A stretch of 64,000 nt of DNA from an uncultured Paracoccaceae bacterium (GCA_938028765.1 CALIZF010000004.1:62001-126000); one strand, 5' to 3'; positions 27,276 to 36,859 are shown, counted from the stretch's first letter. Notes: generated by a model from the letters alone, not told the origin. Numbers and translations: made by a program.

Positions 27276-27954
27276 CACCGAAACGACCGGCCTTGACCCG
27301 GCCGAGGGGCACCGTGTCGTCGAACTCGGTGCGGTCGAGCTGATGAACCACCTGCCTACCGGCCGGACGTTCCACGCCTACATCAATCCCGAACGTCCCA
27401 TGCCCGCCGAGGCGCTGGCGGTTCACGGGCTCGACGATGCCTTTCTGCGCGATAAGCCGCCCTTCGCTTCCGTCGCCCCCGGCTTTGTCGCTTTCCTTGG
27501 CGACGCGCGGCTGATCGCCCACAACGCGGCCTTCGACGTGCGCTTTCTCGACGCCGAGTTCGCCCGCATCGGCCTGCCGCGCATCGACCCCGCGCGCGTG
27601 ATCGATACGCGCGCCCTGGCGCTTGCGCGGTTTCCCGGCGCGCCCGCCTCGCTCGACGCGCTGTGCCGGCGCTTCGGCGTGGACAACAGCGCCCGCACCA
27701 AGCACGGCGCGCTTCTCGATAGCGAAATCCTGGCCGAGGTCTATCTCGAACTGATCGGCGGGCGACAGCCCGACTTCGGCCTCGCGCAGGTCGCTGCCGC
27801 GCCGGCGTCGCGCGAAACCGCTGCGGCGACAGTGGCCCGCACGCAGCGCCGCGCGCGCCCGCTGCCCCTCCGGATCACCGAGGCCGAGGCCGCAGCCCAT
27901 GCCGCCTTCGTTGCCAGCATGGGCCCCGGCGCGCTGTGGCTCAAGGACGCCTGA
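27256..27954 (+). CDS. dnaQ: DNA polymerase III epsilon subunit (3'-5' proofreading exonuclease)
   Basis: 232 residues. The exonuclease motifs are ExoI VLDTETTGLDP, ExoII IAHNAAFDVRFLD and ExoIII KHGALLDSEILAEVY, giving the DEDDh catalytic set. The C-terminal tail (about residue 180 onward) would bind the alpha subunit. The ATG inside the end of coaE gives the family start MREIVLDTETTG. It ends 7 bp from the convergent secB stop. Confidence 0.96.
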   Translation: MREIVLDTETTGLDPAEGHRVVELGAVELMNHLPTGRTFHAYINPERPMPAEALAVHGLDDAFLRDKPPFASVAPGFVAFLGDARLIAHNAAFDVRFLDAEFARIGLPRIDPARVIDTRALALARFPGAPASLDALCRRFGVDNSARTKHGALLDSEILAEVYLELIGGRQPDFGLAQVAAAPASRETAAATVARTQRRARPLPLRITEAEAAAHAAFVASMGPGALWLKDA

Positions 27955-27961
27955 CGGTCGC

Positions 27962-28438
27962 TCACGCCTGCGCGCGGCGCGCCATCTCGTTGCGGTAAAG
28001 CTGAAGGAAATCCACCGCGTCGAGGTTGAGGGGGGGGAACCCGCCGTCGCGGGTCATGTCCGACACGATGCGCCGCACGAAGGGGAACAGCATCCGCGGG
28101 CACTCGATCAGAAGGAACGGGTGCAACTGTTCCGCCGGCACGCCCTCGATGGCGTAGAGGCCAGCATAATCGATCTCCAGCAGGAACAACGTATCGCCGC
28201 CCGCCTGGTTCTTTGCGGTGATCTTGTATTTCTGCGACACTTCGAACTGGCCCGGCTGCGGGCGCTGCTTGGCGTCGAGGCTGACCTGCACCTGGATGTC
28301 GGGGCGCACCTCGCCGGGCTGCGTCAATCCCTTCTGCGCCAGCGCGTTCTCGAACGACAGGTCGCGGATATACTGCGCCAGAACCTGCATCCGGATTTGC
28401 GGCACGCCCTGCGGTGCTGCGCCAGTGTCGTCGGCCAT
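27962..28438 (-). CDS. secB: Protein-export chaperone SecB
   Basis: 158 residues. The tetrameric chaperone keeps preproteins unfolded for SecA. QVLAQYIRDLSFENALA and the later FPFVRRIVSDMTRDGGFPPL (LFPFVRR region) are diagnostic. It stands alone on the minus strand with fxsA upstream and 75 bp between them. Confidence 0.96.
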   Translation of the reverse strand: MADDTGAAPQGVPQIRMQVLAQYIRDLSFENALAQKGLTQPGEVRPDIQVQVSLDAKQRPQPGQFEVSQKYKITAKNQAGGDTLFLLEIDYAGLYAIEGVPAEQLHPFLLIECPRMLFPFVRRIVSDMTRDGGFPPLNLDAVDFLQLYRNEMARRAQA

Positions 28439-28513
28439 CGTTCCTACTCCCCGAACGCCCGTCCCGCGCCTTAGCAGGAAGGGCGCGCGCCCTCAAGGCG
28501 CGGCCCGGTGCCG

Positions 28514-28930
28514 TCAGGGCCTGCGGTCACGCGGGCTCACGTCGCGGTAGTCGGTCGCGATCACGACCGGCCCTTCCCGGTCTTCCCGCCGGCTGCGGCG
28601 CAGGCGCGCGACCAGCGCCGCCCGAACCGGCGGCAGCAGCAGCGCCAGACCGACGGCATCGCTGAGGAACCCCGGCAGGATCAGCAGCACCGCCCCCAGC
28701 ATCCCGAGGGTGCCCTCGGCGATCGGCCGCGCCGGGTCGCGCAGCCCCTCGATCGCCGCGATCGTCGCGGCCATCGTGCGCGCGCCAAGGCCGCGGACCG
28801 CCGCAACCCCCAGCATCGCGCTGGCCACAACCCACAAGAGCGTCGCCGGCACGCCGATCCGCCCCCCGATCTCGACAAACAGCGCAATCTCGGCCAGAGG
28901 CCAGACGACAAAGGCGATCAGCAGCCACAT
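28514..28930 (-). CDS. fxsA: FxsA family inner-membrane protein
   Basis: 138 residues with about four hydrophobic segments, starting MWLLIAFVVWPLAEIALFVEIG, the FxsA signature (quoted positions 1-22). E. coli FxsA is named for suppressing phage T7 exclusion by the F plasmid; its normal role is unknown. The charged tail RLRRSRREDREG is cytoplasmic. It diverges from the Tim44-domain gene across 166 bp. Confidence 0.9.
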   Translation of the reverse strand: MWLLIAFVVWPLAEIALFVEIGGRIGVPATLLWVVASAMLGVAAVRGLGARTMAATIAAIEGLRDPARPIAEGTLGMLGAVLLILPGFLSDAVGLALLLPPVRAALVARLRRSRREDREGPVVIATDYRDVSPRDRRP

Positions 28931-29096
28931 TCCCGTGTCCTTTCCAGCGACCCATCGTGCCGCACGGCCGCGGCGGTGGACTTGCACGCCGCGCCACCTT
29001 ACATAGAGCTCTCGAAGTCCTGGTTCGACCGGGGCCGCGCAGAAATTCACGGCCGTGCGATGCCCCTCCGCTGCATCCGGCAAGACAGAGGTACCG

Positions 29097-29765
29097 ATGA
29101 GTTCGTCCGTGATCCAGCTCCTCGTACTTGCCGCGATCGCGATCTTCCTGATCCTGCGGCTTCGCAGCGTCCTCGGGTCCCGCGAGGGGTTCGAGAAACC
29201 GCCTGCGCCGCGGACGATCGAGGCCGAGGATGCGCGCCCCCGCCGGCGCGACTTCGCGGTGATCGAGGGCGGTGCCGACCGCGACATCACCGACCACGCA
29301 CCCGAAGGCAGCCCGACAGCAAGGGCGCTGGCGGCGATGAAACAGGCCGAGCCCTCTTTCTCGGTGTCCGAGTTCCTTCGCGGCGCGCGCAGCGCCTACG
29401 AGATGATCCTGATGGCCTTCGAAAAGGGCGACCTCGAGTCGATCCGCCCCTTCCTGTCCGACGACGTGGCCCGCAGCTTCGCCGAGGTGATCGAGGCCCG
29501 CGAACGCGAGGGCCTGTCGATCGAGGCGCATTTCGTCGGTCTGCGCGAGCTGGCGCTGCACGCGGCGTCCTATGACCGCGACACCGGAGAGGCCGAGATC
29601 GCCGTGCGGTTCGTGGGCGAACTGACCTCGGTGGCGCGCAACCGGTTGGGCGAGGTGGTCGATGGCAGCCCGACCGAGATCCGCCGCCAGCGCGACGTCT
29701 GGACCTTCGCCCGGCGGATGGGGTCGCCCGACCCGAACTGGACCCTCGTCGCCACCGGGGAATGA
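29097..29765 (+). CDS. Tim44-like domain membrane-anchored protein
   Basis: 222 residues. One N-terminal membrane helix (VIQLLVLAAIAIFLILRL), a short basic linker, then a Tim44/MBA1-like domain with FLRGARSAYEMILMAFEKGDLESI and WTFARRMGSPDPNWTLVATG. Mitochondrial Tim44 tethers Hsp70 to the import pore; the alphaproteobacterial relatives (TimA) sit in the inner membrane and their role is less clear. secB and fxsA precede it, and mltA starts 7 bp later. Confidence 0.88.
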   Translation: MSSSVIQLLVLAAIAIFLILRLRSVLGSREGFEKPPAPRTIEAEDARPRRRDFAVIEGGADRDITDHAPEGSPTARALAAMKQAEPSFSVSEFLRGARSAYEMILMAFEKGDLESIRPFLSDDVARSFAEVIEAREREGLSIEAHFVGLRELALHAASYDRDTGEAEIAVRFVGELTSVARNRLGEVVDGSPTEIRRQRDVWTFARRMGSPDPNWTLVATGE

Positions 29766-29772
29766 TCCGGCC

Positions 29773-30786
29773 ATGTGCCTGCGGCGGTGGATCGCGGCCG
29801 CGGCCCTCGCCGTGACGTCGCAGGCGGCACCGGCCGAGGTAATCGGCTTTGCCGATCTCGACGGCTGGGTTACCGACGATCACCGCGCCGCGCTCGACGT
29901 CTTCCGCGAGACTTGCGATCTGACGCAGGGTGCCGAATGGGCTCCGCTCTGCCGCCTCGCCGGGGACGTGACCGATGCGCGGGCGTTTTTCGAGGTTTTC
30001 TTCCGCCCCGTCGTGATCGGAACTCCGCCCGCGGTGTTCACCGGCTATTACGAGCCGGAACTGCATGGCGCGCGCCGGCGCGGCGGACCGTTCCAGTGGC
30101 CGATCTACCGCCGCCCGCCCGAACTGCCCGAGGGTAGCCCCTGGCTGACCAGGGCCGAGATCGAGGACGGCGGCGCGCTGGCCGGCCGAGGGTTGGAAAT
30201 AGCTTGGCTCGACGATCCGGTCGAAGCGTTCTTCCTCCAGATTCAGGGCTCGGGCCGGATCCGGCTGACCGACGGCAGCGTGATCCGCGTGGGCTTTGCA
30301 GGCAAGAACAACCAACCCTATCGCTCGGTCGGCGAGGAACTGGTGCGCCGTGGCGTCTATCAGCCCCATCAGGTCTCGGCCCAGGTGATCCGGTCCTGGG
30401 TCCGGCGCAATCCGGTCGAGGGCGTGGCGCTGCTGAACTTCAACCCGTCCTATGTGTTCTTCCGCGAGATCCCCGATCTTTCTGCCGACCGCGGGCCGAT
30501 CGGGGCAATGGGGCGGCCGATCACGGCGCTGCGCAGCCTCGCGGTCGATCCAGCCCATGTGCCGCTCGGCGCGCCGGTCTGGGTCGAAAAGGACGGCGCG
30601 GTGCCGCTGCGGCGTCTGATGATCGCACAAGACACCGGCGGCGCAATCCGGGGCGCGCAGCGTGCCGACATCTTCTACGGATCGGGCGATGCGGCGGGGG
30701 ATGCTGCCGGGATCGTCCGCGATCCGGGGCGGCTCGTGACGCTCCTGCCCATCGACCTCGCCGACAGCCGCGGCCCCGAGGGCTGA
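29773..30786 (+). CDS. mltA: Membrane-bound lytic transglycosylase A (MltA)
   Basis: 337 residues with a signal peptide ending near AAPAEV. It cuts peptidoglycan to 1,6-anhydro muropeptides. FTGYYEPELHGARRR opens the MltA domain; the C-terminal 3D domain has ALRSLAVDPAHVPLGAPV and the aspartates in DTGGAIRGAQRADIFYG. The only N-terminal Cys is residue 2, before the hydrophobic core, so a lipobox is not evident and the protein may be soluble periplasmic. smr starts directly after the stop. Confidence 0.93.
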   Translation: MCLRRWIAAAALAVTSQAAPAEVIGFADLDGWVTDDHRAALDVFRETCDLTQGAEWAPLCRLAGDVTDARAFFEVFFRPVVIGTPPAVFTGYYEPELHGARRRGGPFQWPIYRRPPELPEGSPWLTRAEIEDGGALAGRGLEIAWLDDPVEAFFLQIQGSGRIRLTDGSVIRVGFAGKNNQPYRSVGEELVRRGVYQPHQVSAQVIRSWVRRNPVEGVALLNFNPSYVFFREIPDLSADRGPIGAMGRPITALRSLAVDPAHVPLGAPVWVEKDGAVPLRRLMIAQDTGGAIRGAQRADIFYGSGDAAGDAAGIVRDPGRLVTLLPIDLADSRGPEG

Positions 30787-31407
30787 ATGGCCCGCCGCCG
30801 GACGCTCGCGCCCGAGGAGGCGGCCCTGTGGCAGGCGGTGGCCGCCAGCACCCGGCCGATGCGGCCGGACCGCAAGGGCACAGCCCATGGCACGCTGCCG
30901 CCTCCTACTGCGCCGTCGTCACCCGATCCGGCCGCTCGGCCAGCCGGGGTGCCTGTGCCGATACCTCCGTTCCGCGTCGGCGCGCTCGCGCCGCCGATTG
31001 CGGCGCGGCACGATCTTGCGCCGACCATCGCCGACCGGCTGGCCGACGCGCCGCTGCGGATGGATCGCAAGGCCTTCGTCGCCATGATGCGCGGCCGCAG
31101 CGACCCGGAGGCGCGGCTCGACCTGCACGGGCTGACCCTTTCCGAGGCGCAGCCGCGGCTTGCGCGGTTCGTGCTGTCGGCGCAAGCCGAGGGGCGGCGG
31201 CTGATCCTCGTGATCACTGGCAAGGGCCGCCCCTGCGATCCCGGCGCGCCGATGCCCGTGCGCGTCGGCGCGTTGCGTCATGCGGTGCCGCAATGGCTTT
31301 CGCTGCCGCCGCTTGCGCAGGCGGTGCTTCAGGTCGCCCCTGCGCATCGCCGCCACGGGGGCGAGGGCGCGCTCTACGTCTACCTGCGGCGCATGCGCGC
31401 AAGCTAG
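30787..31407 (+). CDS. smr: Smr domain protein
   Basis: 206 residues. A proline-rich, low-complexity N-terminal half is followed by an Smr domain (LDLHGLTLSEAQPRLARFV, then VITGKGRP and ALYVYLRR). Smr domains in MutS2 and YdaL-type proteins are DNA or RNA nucleases acting on branched or stalled structures. The order mltA-smr is common in this family of bacteria. Its stop overlaps that of the convergent hydrolase gene by 4 bp. Confidence 0.9.
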   Translation: MARRRTLAPEEAALWQAVAASTRPMRPDRKGTAHGTLPPPTAPSSPDPAARPAGVPVPIPPFRVGALAPPIAARHDLAPTIADRLADAPLRMDRKAFVAMMRGRSDPEARLDLHGLTLSEAQPRLARFVLSAQAEGRRLILVITGKGRPCDPGAPMPVRVGALRHAVPQWLSLPPLAQAVLQVAPAHRRHGGEGALYVYLRRMRAS

Positions 31408-32519
31408 GGTCGCAGCGCGTTCTGAAGGCCGACGACCGGTGACAGGACGATGCGGGTTGCCCGTTCCAGCGTCAGCACGGTGCCCGGCAACAGACCGATC
31501 CGCGTTTCGGCATCGCTGTTGAAGGCACGGTCGATCTCGCCCGCACGGTTCAGCAGGCCGATCAGCTGCGGCGAGGTCCCGGGGGTCAGATGGCCCAGTC
31601 CCGACGAGAACGCCGTCACATCCACAAGCACCACGTCGAGATCCGCCACCCGCGACAGATCCGACAGGTTGCCCAGCCGGTTGGGCTCGCGCGCGATCAG
31701 GGCCGACAGCGACAGTGCCCGGTCGCGCTCCGACGAGAAGACCAGGATCGGCTGGCGCAGCTTTCCGACCGTCCGCGCTTGCGTGCGGAACACGTCCACG
31801 TCGATGTCAGGCGACATCAGCACGATACCCTGCAGCCGACGCATCAGCGGGCTGTCCGTCAGCCGCGCCTGCCGCACCGCTTCCATCACGAGAGCGGCCC
31901 CCATCGAATGACCGAACAGCAGGATCCGGTCCACCCCCGCCGCGGCAACCTCTTCCAGCAGCGCCTCGAGCCGGTCCCGCGCCGCCAGCGCCGAATCGCG
32001 ATCATAGACATAGGCCAGCGCGTCGCCCTCGGAAGGCCAACTGAAATGAACCGTCGTGCCCCGAAACTCCAGGTCATGCGCCAGTTGCGCGACCCGGTAG
32101 ATGCCTTCGGCGAAGTTCGTGTTGAAGCCGTGGACGAACACCGCCGCCTCGCGCTGGCCCCGTCGGCTCGGCCGCAGCGAAGCGGCCAGCGCGGCGCGGA
32201 ACGCGGCGGGGCTGGCATAGGCCGTCTCCTCGATCGTCACGAAATGGCGTCGCGGGTCCGGCACGGCCCTGGGGGGCGGCCATTCCAGCGATCCCGGCCT
32301 GCGGTCTGGCGGGATCGACAGGACATACCTTCGGTAGTGATCAGTCTCGCCGCGCCTGCGGCCGAACCGCGCCGGCCCGTCCTCGGGCACGCGGTTGGTG
32401 GCGACAAAGACGACCTGGGCCGCTCCGACCCCACGGGCGGCCGGGTCGACCGTCATGCGACCGCGCGGGGCGCAAGCCGCCAGCGCGACGACGACGAGAA
32501 GACCGACAACGAGACGCAT
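31404..32519 (-). CDS. Alpha/beta hydrolase lipoprotein (DUF900 type)
   Basis: 371 residues. A lipoprotein signal with lipobox LAAC (Cys about residue 17) suggests an anchored envelope protein. The hydrolase core shows AAVFVHGFNTNFAEG (oxyanion region), the nucleophile elbow LLFGHSMGAALV, and an Asp/His pair further on. VFVATNRVPEDGP near the front matches the DUF900 group. Substrate unknown; lipase or esterase activity is possible. It lies 40 bp from the hslU stop on the same strand. Confidence 0.85.
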   Translation of the reverse strand: MRLVVGLLVVVALAACAPRGRMTVDPAARGVGAAQVVFVATNRVPEDGPARFGRRRGETDHYRRYVLSIPPDRRPGSLEWPPPRAVPDPRRHFVTIEETAYASPAAFRAALAASLRPSRRGQREAAVFVHGFNTNFAEGIYRVAQLAHDLEFRGTTVHFSWPSEGDALAYVYDRDSALAARDRLEALLEEVAAAGVDRILLFGHSMGAALVMEAVRQARLTDSPLMRRLQGIVLMSPDIDVDVFRTQARTVGKLRQPILVFSSERDRALSLSALIAREPNRLGNLSDLSRVADLDVVLVDVTAFSSGLGHLTPGTSPQLIGLLNRAGEIDRAFNSDAETRIGLLPGTVLTLERATRIVLSPVVGLQNALRP

Positions 32520-32559
32520 GCGCCCAGCTTGATGCGAAACGCCGGACCCCCGCAAGCCT

Positions 32560-33864
32560 TCAGAGCACGTAGCGGCTGAGATCGGCGGACCGCGCAAGGT
32601 CGCCCACCTGCGCCTCGACGAAGGCTGCATCCACCGTCACCGCCTGACCATGCCGGTCGGGGGCAGCGAAGGACAGGTCCTCGAACACCCGTTCCATTAC
32701 CGTGTACAGCCGTCGCGCTCCGATGTTCTCGACGTTGCGGTTCACCTCGGCGGCGATCCGGGCGATGGCGGCGATCCCGTCCGGGGCGAAGGTCACGCAA
32801 ACCCCCTCGGTCCCCAGAAGTGCCGCATACTGGCGTGTCAGCGCGTTGTCGGTCTCGGTCAGGATGCGGGCGAAGTCCTTCTCGGTCAGGGCCGACAGCT
32901 CGACCCGGATCGGCAGCCGGCCCTGCAGCTCGGGCAGCAGGTCCGACGGCTTGGCGATGTGGAAGGCGCCCGACGCGATGAAGAGGATATGGTCGGTCCT
33001 CACCGGCCCCAGCCGGGTGGAGACCGTCGTCCCCTCGATCAGCGGCAAGAGGTCGCGCTGGACGCCCTCGCGGCTGACATCGGCCCCCCGGGTCTCGGCA
33101 CGGGCGGCGACTTTGTCGATCTCGTCGATGAAGACGATCCCGTTCTCCTGCACCGCTTCCAGCGCCGCGGCCCTCACCGCCTCGTCGTCCAATAGCTTGT
33201 CGGCCTCTTCCGCGATCAGCAGGTCGTGGCTTTCCGCGACCGTCAGCCGCCGCCGCGTGCGCCGACCGCCGAAGGCGCGGCCCAGAAGGTCGCCGAGGTT
33301 GACGGCCCCCATGCCGCCGCCCATTCCCGGCAGGTCCAGCATCGGCAGCGACGGGGCGGGATCGGCCAGATCCACCTCGATCATCGTCTGGTCGAGCTCG
33401 CCCCGCTTCAGCCGCGCGCGAAAGATCTCGCGCGTGCCCTCGCGCGCATCGGCGCCGGCCAGCGCAGCGATGACACGATCCTCGGCGGCGCGGCGGGCGC
33501 GCGGCTTCACGGCCTCGCGCATCCGGGTCCGCGTCTCGACCAACGCCGCATCGGCCAGGTCCCGGATGATGCTGTCCACGTCGCGGCCGACATAGCCGAC
33601 TTCGGTGAACTTCGTCGCCTCTACCTTCAGGAACGGGGCGCGGGCCAGCCGCGCCAGGCGGCGGCTGATCTCGGTCTTGCCGACGCCGGTGGGGCCGATC
33701 ATCAGGATGTTCTTCGGGTAGACCTCCTCGCGCAGCGCGGGGTCCAGCTGCCGGCGGCGCCAGCGGTTGCGCAGCGCCACGGCGACGGCGCGCTTCGCGG
33801 CCGTCTGGCCGACGATGAAGCGGTCAAGCTCGCTCACGATCTCGCGCGGGGTCAGGTCGGTCAT
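32560..33864 (-). CDS. hslU: ATP-dependent protease ATPase subunit HslU (ClpY)
   Basis: 434 residues. It is the unfoldase of the HslVU protease. It starts [20 protein letters not shown]; Walker A is [13 protein letters not shown], Walker [10 protein letters not shown], and the pore loop GYVGRD is present. The C-terminal LSRYVL tail, which inserts into HslV, is conserved. Unlike the usual hslVU pair, a membrane-protein gene lies between it and hslV, overlapping both. Confidence 0.97.
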   Translation of the reverse strand: MTDLTPREIVSELDRFIVGQTAAKRAVAVALRNRWRRRQLDPALREEVYPKNILMIGPTGVGKTEISRRLARLARAPFLKVEATKFTEVGYVGRDVDSIIRDLADAALVETRTRMREAVKPRARRAAEDRVIAALAGADAREGTREIFRARLKRGELDQTMIEVDLADPAPSLPMLDLPGMGGGMGAVNLGDLLGRAFGGRRTRRRLTVAESHDLLIAEEADKLLDDEAVRAAALEAVQENGIVFIDEIDKVAARAETRGADVSREGVQRDLLPLIEGTTVSTRLGPVRTDHILFIASGAFHIAKPSDLLPELQGRLPIRVELSALTEKDFARILTETDNALTRQYAALLGTEGVCVTFAPDGIAAIARIAAEVNRNVENIGARRLYTVMERVFEDLSFAAPDRHGQAVTVDAAFVEAQVGDLARSADLSRYVL

Positions 33865-34925
33865 GCGGCAATCTCCCATGGGGGCAGGCGGTCCTTGCCG
33901 GGGAAGCCGGGCAACGCGCGCATCAGCCGCGCCCGCAGACGTTCCCACTGCGCGCCGAGCAGGACGAGCCCGAGGCCAAGCGCCACGATCGCCGGCGCAG
34001 CACCGTCCCGAAGCATGATCACGGCAAGCGCGGCCACATAGCCCACGCCCGACACCAGGAACGACCGCCGGTCGATAACGACGGCAAACAGCGCGACCAG
34101 CGCAACGAAGCCGACAAGCGCCGCCTGCGCGGCGGGCGTGCCCGCGTCGAGAAGCGTCAGCGCAACGGTATTCACGATCGCCGGCGCCGCCACGAGGTGC
34201 AACCAGAATCCGGTCGCCGACCGCAGCCCGACGCGGTGCGGATCGCCCATGTCGAACCACAGCGCGGCGGCAAGCCCCAGGACGCCGAGGGTCAGGGTCA
34301 CCCAGGCGAACGGCCCCCGCGCGGTCAGAAGGAACAGGTCCGACGCCGCGTCGGGCAGCGCCCCGCCCGATACCTGCACCGCAACGGCGGTGGCGAATAC
34401 GCCCAGCGCCACCAGCGCAATGGCGAAGGGGATGCGGAACACGGCATACCAGACGGCCAGCGCCAGCGTCGCCGTGGCGGCCGCCAGCACGAAGCGCGGC
34501 CCGAACGCCAGCCCCATTGCCCAGCCTGCCGAAAGACCCGCCTGCACCGCCATCAGCGCGGCCATCACCGTCAGCGCGATCGAGGGGGCGACCATCCGCC
34601 GGCGAAGGGTGAAGTAGCGTGCCAGTCCCGCCAGCCCTGCCATCGTGGCCAGCGCCATCCCGGCCTGCCGGGCACCCTGCATCCCCAGCATCTCGAACGC
34701 GAGAACGCCGGTCAGCGCCGCCCAGCCGCCGAACAGGATGACAAGCCCCACGACGATGAATAGCTCGTTGAACCCGCGAAAGAGTTCGAACGGCTCTTCC
34801 CGCGGGTCGAGCGCCGCCCGCGCGCCGCGCCGGGCTTGGCCGAGCGCCATAAGCCCGGCCGCCTGCCGTTCGTCGATCAGCCCCGCCGCCACGGCGGCAC
34901 GGACATCGGACGCATCGAGCGTCAC
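33861..34925 (-). CDS. Polytopic membrane protein between hslV and hslU
   Basis: 354 residues. A soluble N-terminal 60 residues ([20 protein letters not shown], resembling the start of DUF2157 proteins) leads into about 9-10 hydrophobic helices and a short basic tail. No transport motifs are recognised. It overlaps hslV by 4 bp at its start and hslU by 4 bp at its end (ATGA on both sides), so all three are one translational unit. Placement suggests a link to proteolysis or membrane stress, but that is an inference only. Confidence 0.85.
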   Translation of the reverse strand: MTLDASDVRAAVAAGLIDERQAAGLMALGQARRGARAALDPREEPFELFRGFNELFIVVGLVILFGGWAALTGVLAFEMLGMQGARQAGMALATMAGLAGLARYFTLRRRMVAPSIALTVMAALMAVQAGLSAGWAMGLAFGPRFVLAAATATLALAVWYAVFRIPFAIALVALGVFATAVAVQVSGGALPDAASDLFLLTARGPFAWVTLTLGVLGLAAALWFDMGDPHRVGLRSATGFWLHLVAAPAIVNTVALTLLDAGTPAAQAALVGFVALVALFAVVIDRRSFLVSGVGYVAALAVIMLRDGAAPAIVALGLGLVLLGAQWERLRARLMRALPGFPGKDRLPPWEIAA

Positions 34926-35485
34926 GCGCCGCCCCCGATCGTCTCGACCGTCACCGCGCCGTTGGTGTAGACGCAGATGTCGGCGGCGATCGCCATCGCG
35001 CGCCGGGCGATCTCGTCCGCCGGAAGATCGGTCGCCATCAGGCCGCGGGCAGCGGCGAGCGCGAACATGCCGCCCGATCCGATGGCGGCGGCATCGTGTT
35101 CGGGCTCCAGCACGTCGCCCGCGCCGGTGACGACATAGATCGCGGCGCCATCGGTGACGATCAGCATCGCCTCGAGGTTCCGCAGCATCTTTTCCGTCCG
35201 CCAGTCGCGTGCCAGGTCCACGCAGGCGCGCTGCAACTGGCCGGGCGCCGCCTCCAGCTTTCTCTCGAGCCGGTCGAGCAGCGTGAAGGCATCCGCGGTC
35301 GAGCCGGCAAAGCCCACCACCACCGGCTGCCCGCCCGGGTCAAGCCGCCGCACCTTGCGCGCCGTCGCCTTGATCACCGTCTGCCCGAGACTGACCTGGC
35401 CGTCGCCCGCCACCGCCACGACGCCGCCGCGCCGCACCGCGAGGATCGTGGTGCCGTGCCAGCCCGGAAACCGCTCGTCTGCCAT
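34922..35485 (-). CDS. hslV: ATP-dependent protease peptidase subunit HslV (ClpQ)
   Basis: 187 residues. The proteasome-like threonine peptidase. The catalytic Thr is predicted at residue 12, after a propeptide [11 protein letters not shown], giving the mature start [10 protein letters not shown]. Propeptides of this kind are common in alphaproteobacteria. [20 protein letters not shown] and the [14 protein letters not shown] segment are canonical. The ATG chosen gives this standard propeptide; the open frame beyond it is the repeat-bearing leader. Confidence 0.96.
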   Translation of the reverse strand: MADERFPGWHGTTILAVRRGGVVAVAGDGQVSLGQTVIKATARKVRRLDPGGQPVVVGFAGSTADAFTLLDRLERKLEAAPGQLQRACVDLARDWRTEKMLRNLEAMLIVTDGAAIYVVTGAGDVLEPEHDAAAIGSGGMFALAAARGLMATDLPADEIARRAMAIAADICVYTNGAVTVETIGGGA

Positions 35486-35510
35486 CCCGCCGCTCCGTTC
35501 CGTCAGCCCA

Positions 35511-35555
35511 GGATATGGTCGCCAAGGATACGACCGCCGCAGATATGGCCGCACC
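35511..35555. repeat. Three degenerate 15-bp tandem units upstream of hslV
   Basis: GGATATGGTCGCCAA, GGATACGACCGCCGC and AGATATGGCCGCACC follow each other directly; the second and third each share about 10 of 15 bases with the first. They sit in the 127-bp divergent gap between hslV and the glycosyltransferase-like gene, where a promoter or binding sites are expected. Confidence 0.35.
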
Positions 35556-35612
35556 CGCCGCCCGTCACAACCCCGCCCTTCCACCCCGCGTCCGGGGCAG
35601 TTAGCCTCGGGC

Positions 35613-36536
35613 ATGACCAGGCTGCACCTCTACCTGCCCGAGCCGATGCGCAGCGACGCCGCGCGCGGCAACGTGAACGTGATCAACCGCCTGCTGCAGG
35701 CGCTGCCGGGCTGGACCCCAGTCTGGCATCCCGACACGCCGGCCGAGCGGGCGCGGTCGCTGGCGCGCGAAGGCTACAGCCTCTGGCACATGCAGACGCC
35801 GCCCGACGATCGCGGCCTGTGCCTGCGCCGCGCCTACTGGTACCCGTTCTGGACCTTCGAACGGACGAACGACCGCTGGCTGACCGAAACCGCGCTGGCC
35901 GCCTACGATCCCGCCACCGTCGATGCCGGGGCGGCGCAGCCCTGGTTCCGCCGTTGGCGCCGCAAGATCCTCGGCGACGTCGCGCTGCGACGGGATGGCT
36001 TCGTGCTGGTCGCGCTGCAGGGCCGGCTGACCGAGCACCGCAGCTTCCAATCGATGAGCCCGCTCGACATGATCGAGGCGACGCTCGCGCAGGACCCGCG
36101 GCCCCTGCGCATCGCCCTGCATCCGCACCCGAAAGAGGCCTATGCGGCGTCCGACCTGCGGGCGCTCGACCGGCTTGTGGCACGGCATCCGCGGGCGCGG
36201 CTGGCAAAGGGCGGGGCCGACGCCTTGCTGCCCGCCTGCGACCTCGTGGTGACGCAGACCTCGTCGGTGGCGTTGACCGGGTTCTTCGCGGGCAAGCCCG
36301 CGGTCCTGTTCGGGGGCACCGACTTCCACCATATCGCAGGGTCGGTGCCGCGCGACGGGCTGGACGCAGCCTTCGCCGCCGCCCGCGCGCCGATGGCGGA
36401 CCCGGCGATCTACCTCTACTGGTTCCTCCAGCTGCGCGCGGTCAACGCCGGCCTGCCAGAGGCCGCGGCCCGGATCGCGCGTCGGCTGGCGCATTTTGGC
36501 TGGCCAGTGCCCGATGCGCCCGGCGCCCCAGAATAA
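35613..36536 (+). CDS. Glycosyltransferase-like (capsule-synthesis type) protein
   Basis: 307 residues, no signal peptide or membrane helix. The C-terminal half resembles the sugar-nucleotide part of GT-B/capsule-synthesis (KpsS/KpsC-like) proteins: [11 protein letters not shown], then [20 protein letters not shown] followed by VLFGG. The N-terminal half, with [17 protein letters not shown] and the aromatic run [14 protein letters not shown], is unfamiliar. There is no adjacent polysaccharide cluster, so the acceptor is unknown. It stands alone between divergent hslV and a very small gene. Confidence 0.7.
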   Translation: MTRLHLYLPEPMRSDAARGNVNVINRLLQALPGWTPVWHPDTPAERARSLAREGYSLWHMQTPPDDRGLCLRRAYWYPFWTFERTNDRWLTETALAAYDPATVDAGAAQPWFRRWRRKILGDVALRRDGFVLVALQGRLTEHRSFQSMSPLDMIEATLAQDPRPLRIALHPHPKEAYAASDLRALDRLVARHPRARLAKGGADALLPACDLVVTQTSSVALTGFFAGKPAVLFGGTDFHHIAGSVPRDGLDAAFAAARAPMADPAIYLYWFLQLRAVNAGLPEAAARIARRLAHFGWPVPDAPGAPE

Positions 36537-36598
36537 TTCACCGGCACCGCTGCCGCTGCCGTGCCCCAGGATCGGGAATGAACGGAGGAGGACAAGCT

Positions 36599-36808
36599 TT
36601 GGCCCTGCCGATCACCACCGCGCGGACCGTATTCCGGAACATCGACCGCCTCGATTCCCGCGCCTTCGACGTCGAACCGCTCGTGGACGGGTCGGCTGGC
36701 CTGCCAGGCCGACGGGGCGGGTCCGCGCAACCGGGTGCCCCCGTGGCCACGCTCGGAAATGTCGCGTCGCTCGCGCAGGACGACATCTTGCCGCTGCTGA
36801 CCAACTGA
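36599..36808 (+). CDS. Small protein of unknown function (69 residues)
   Basis: I chose TTG because a strong GGAGGAGGA ribosome site (36584-36592) lies 6 bp before it; an in-frame ATG at 36578 would instead turn that site into three glycine GGA codons, rare in this genome. The protein starts ALPITTARTVFRNIDRLDSR, has a glycine/proline-rich middle and ends ASLAQDDILPLLTN. No domain is recognised and there is no signal peptide. A perfect 9-bp hairpin follows 5 bp after the stop, so it looks like a self-contained transcription unit. Confidence 0.5.
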   Translation: MALPITTARTVFRNIDRLDSRAFDVEPLVDGSAGLPGRRGGSAQPGAPVATLGNVASLAQDDILPLLTN

Positions 36809-36813
36809 CGACA

Positions 36814-36839
36814 GCGGGCCGGCGCCGGGACCGGCCCGC
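36814..36839 (+). terminator. Strong GC hairpin after the 69-residue gene
   Basis: GCGGGCCGG and CCGGCCCGC form a perfect 9-bp stem around an 8-base loop. No T-run follows. It lies 20 bp from the convergent trxA stop and could serve both genes. Confidence 0.6.
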
Positions 36840-36859
36840 ACCAGCGCGGTGCAGGGGCG

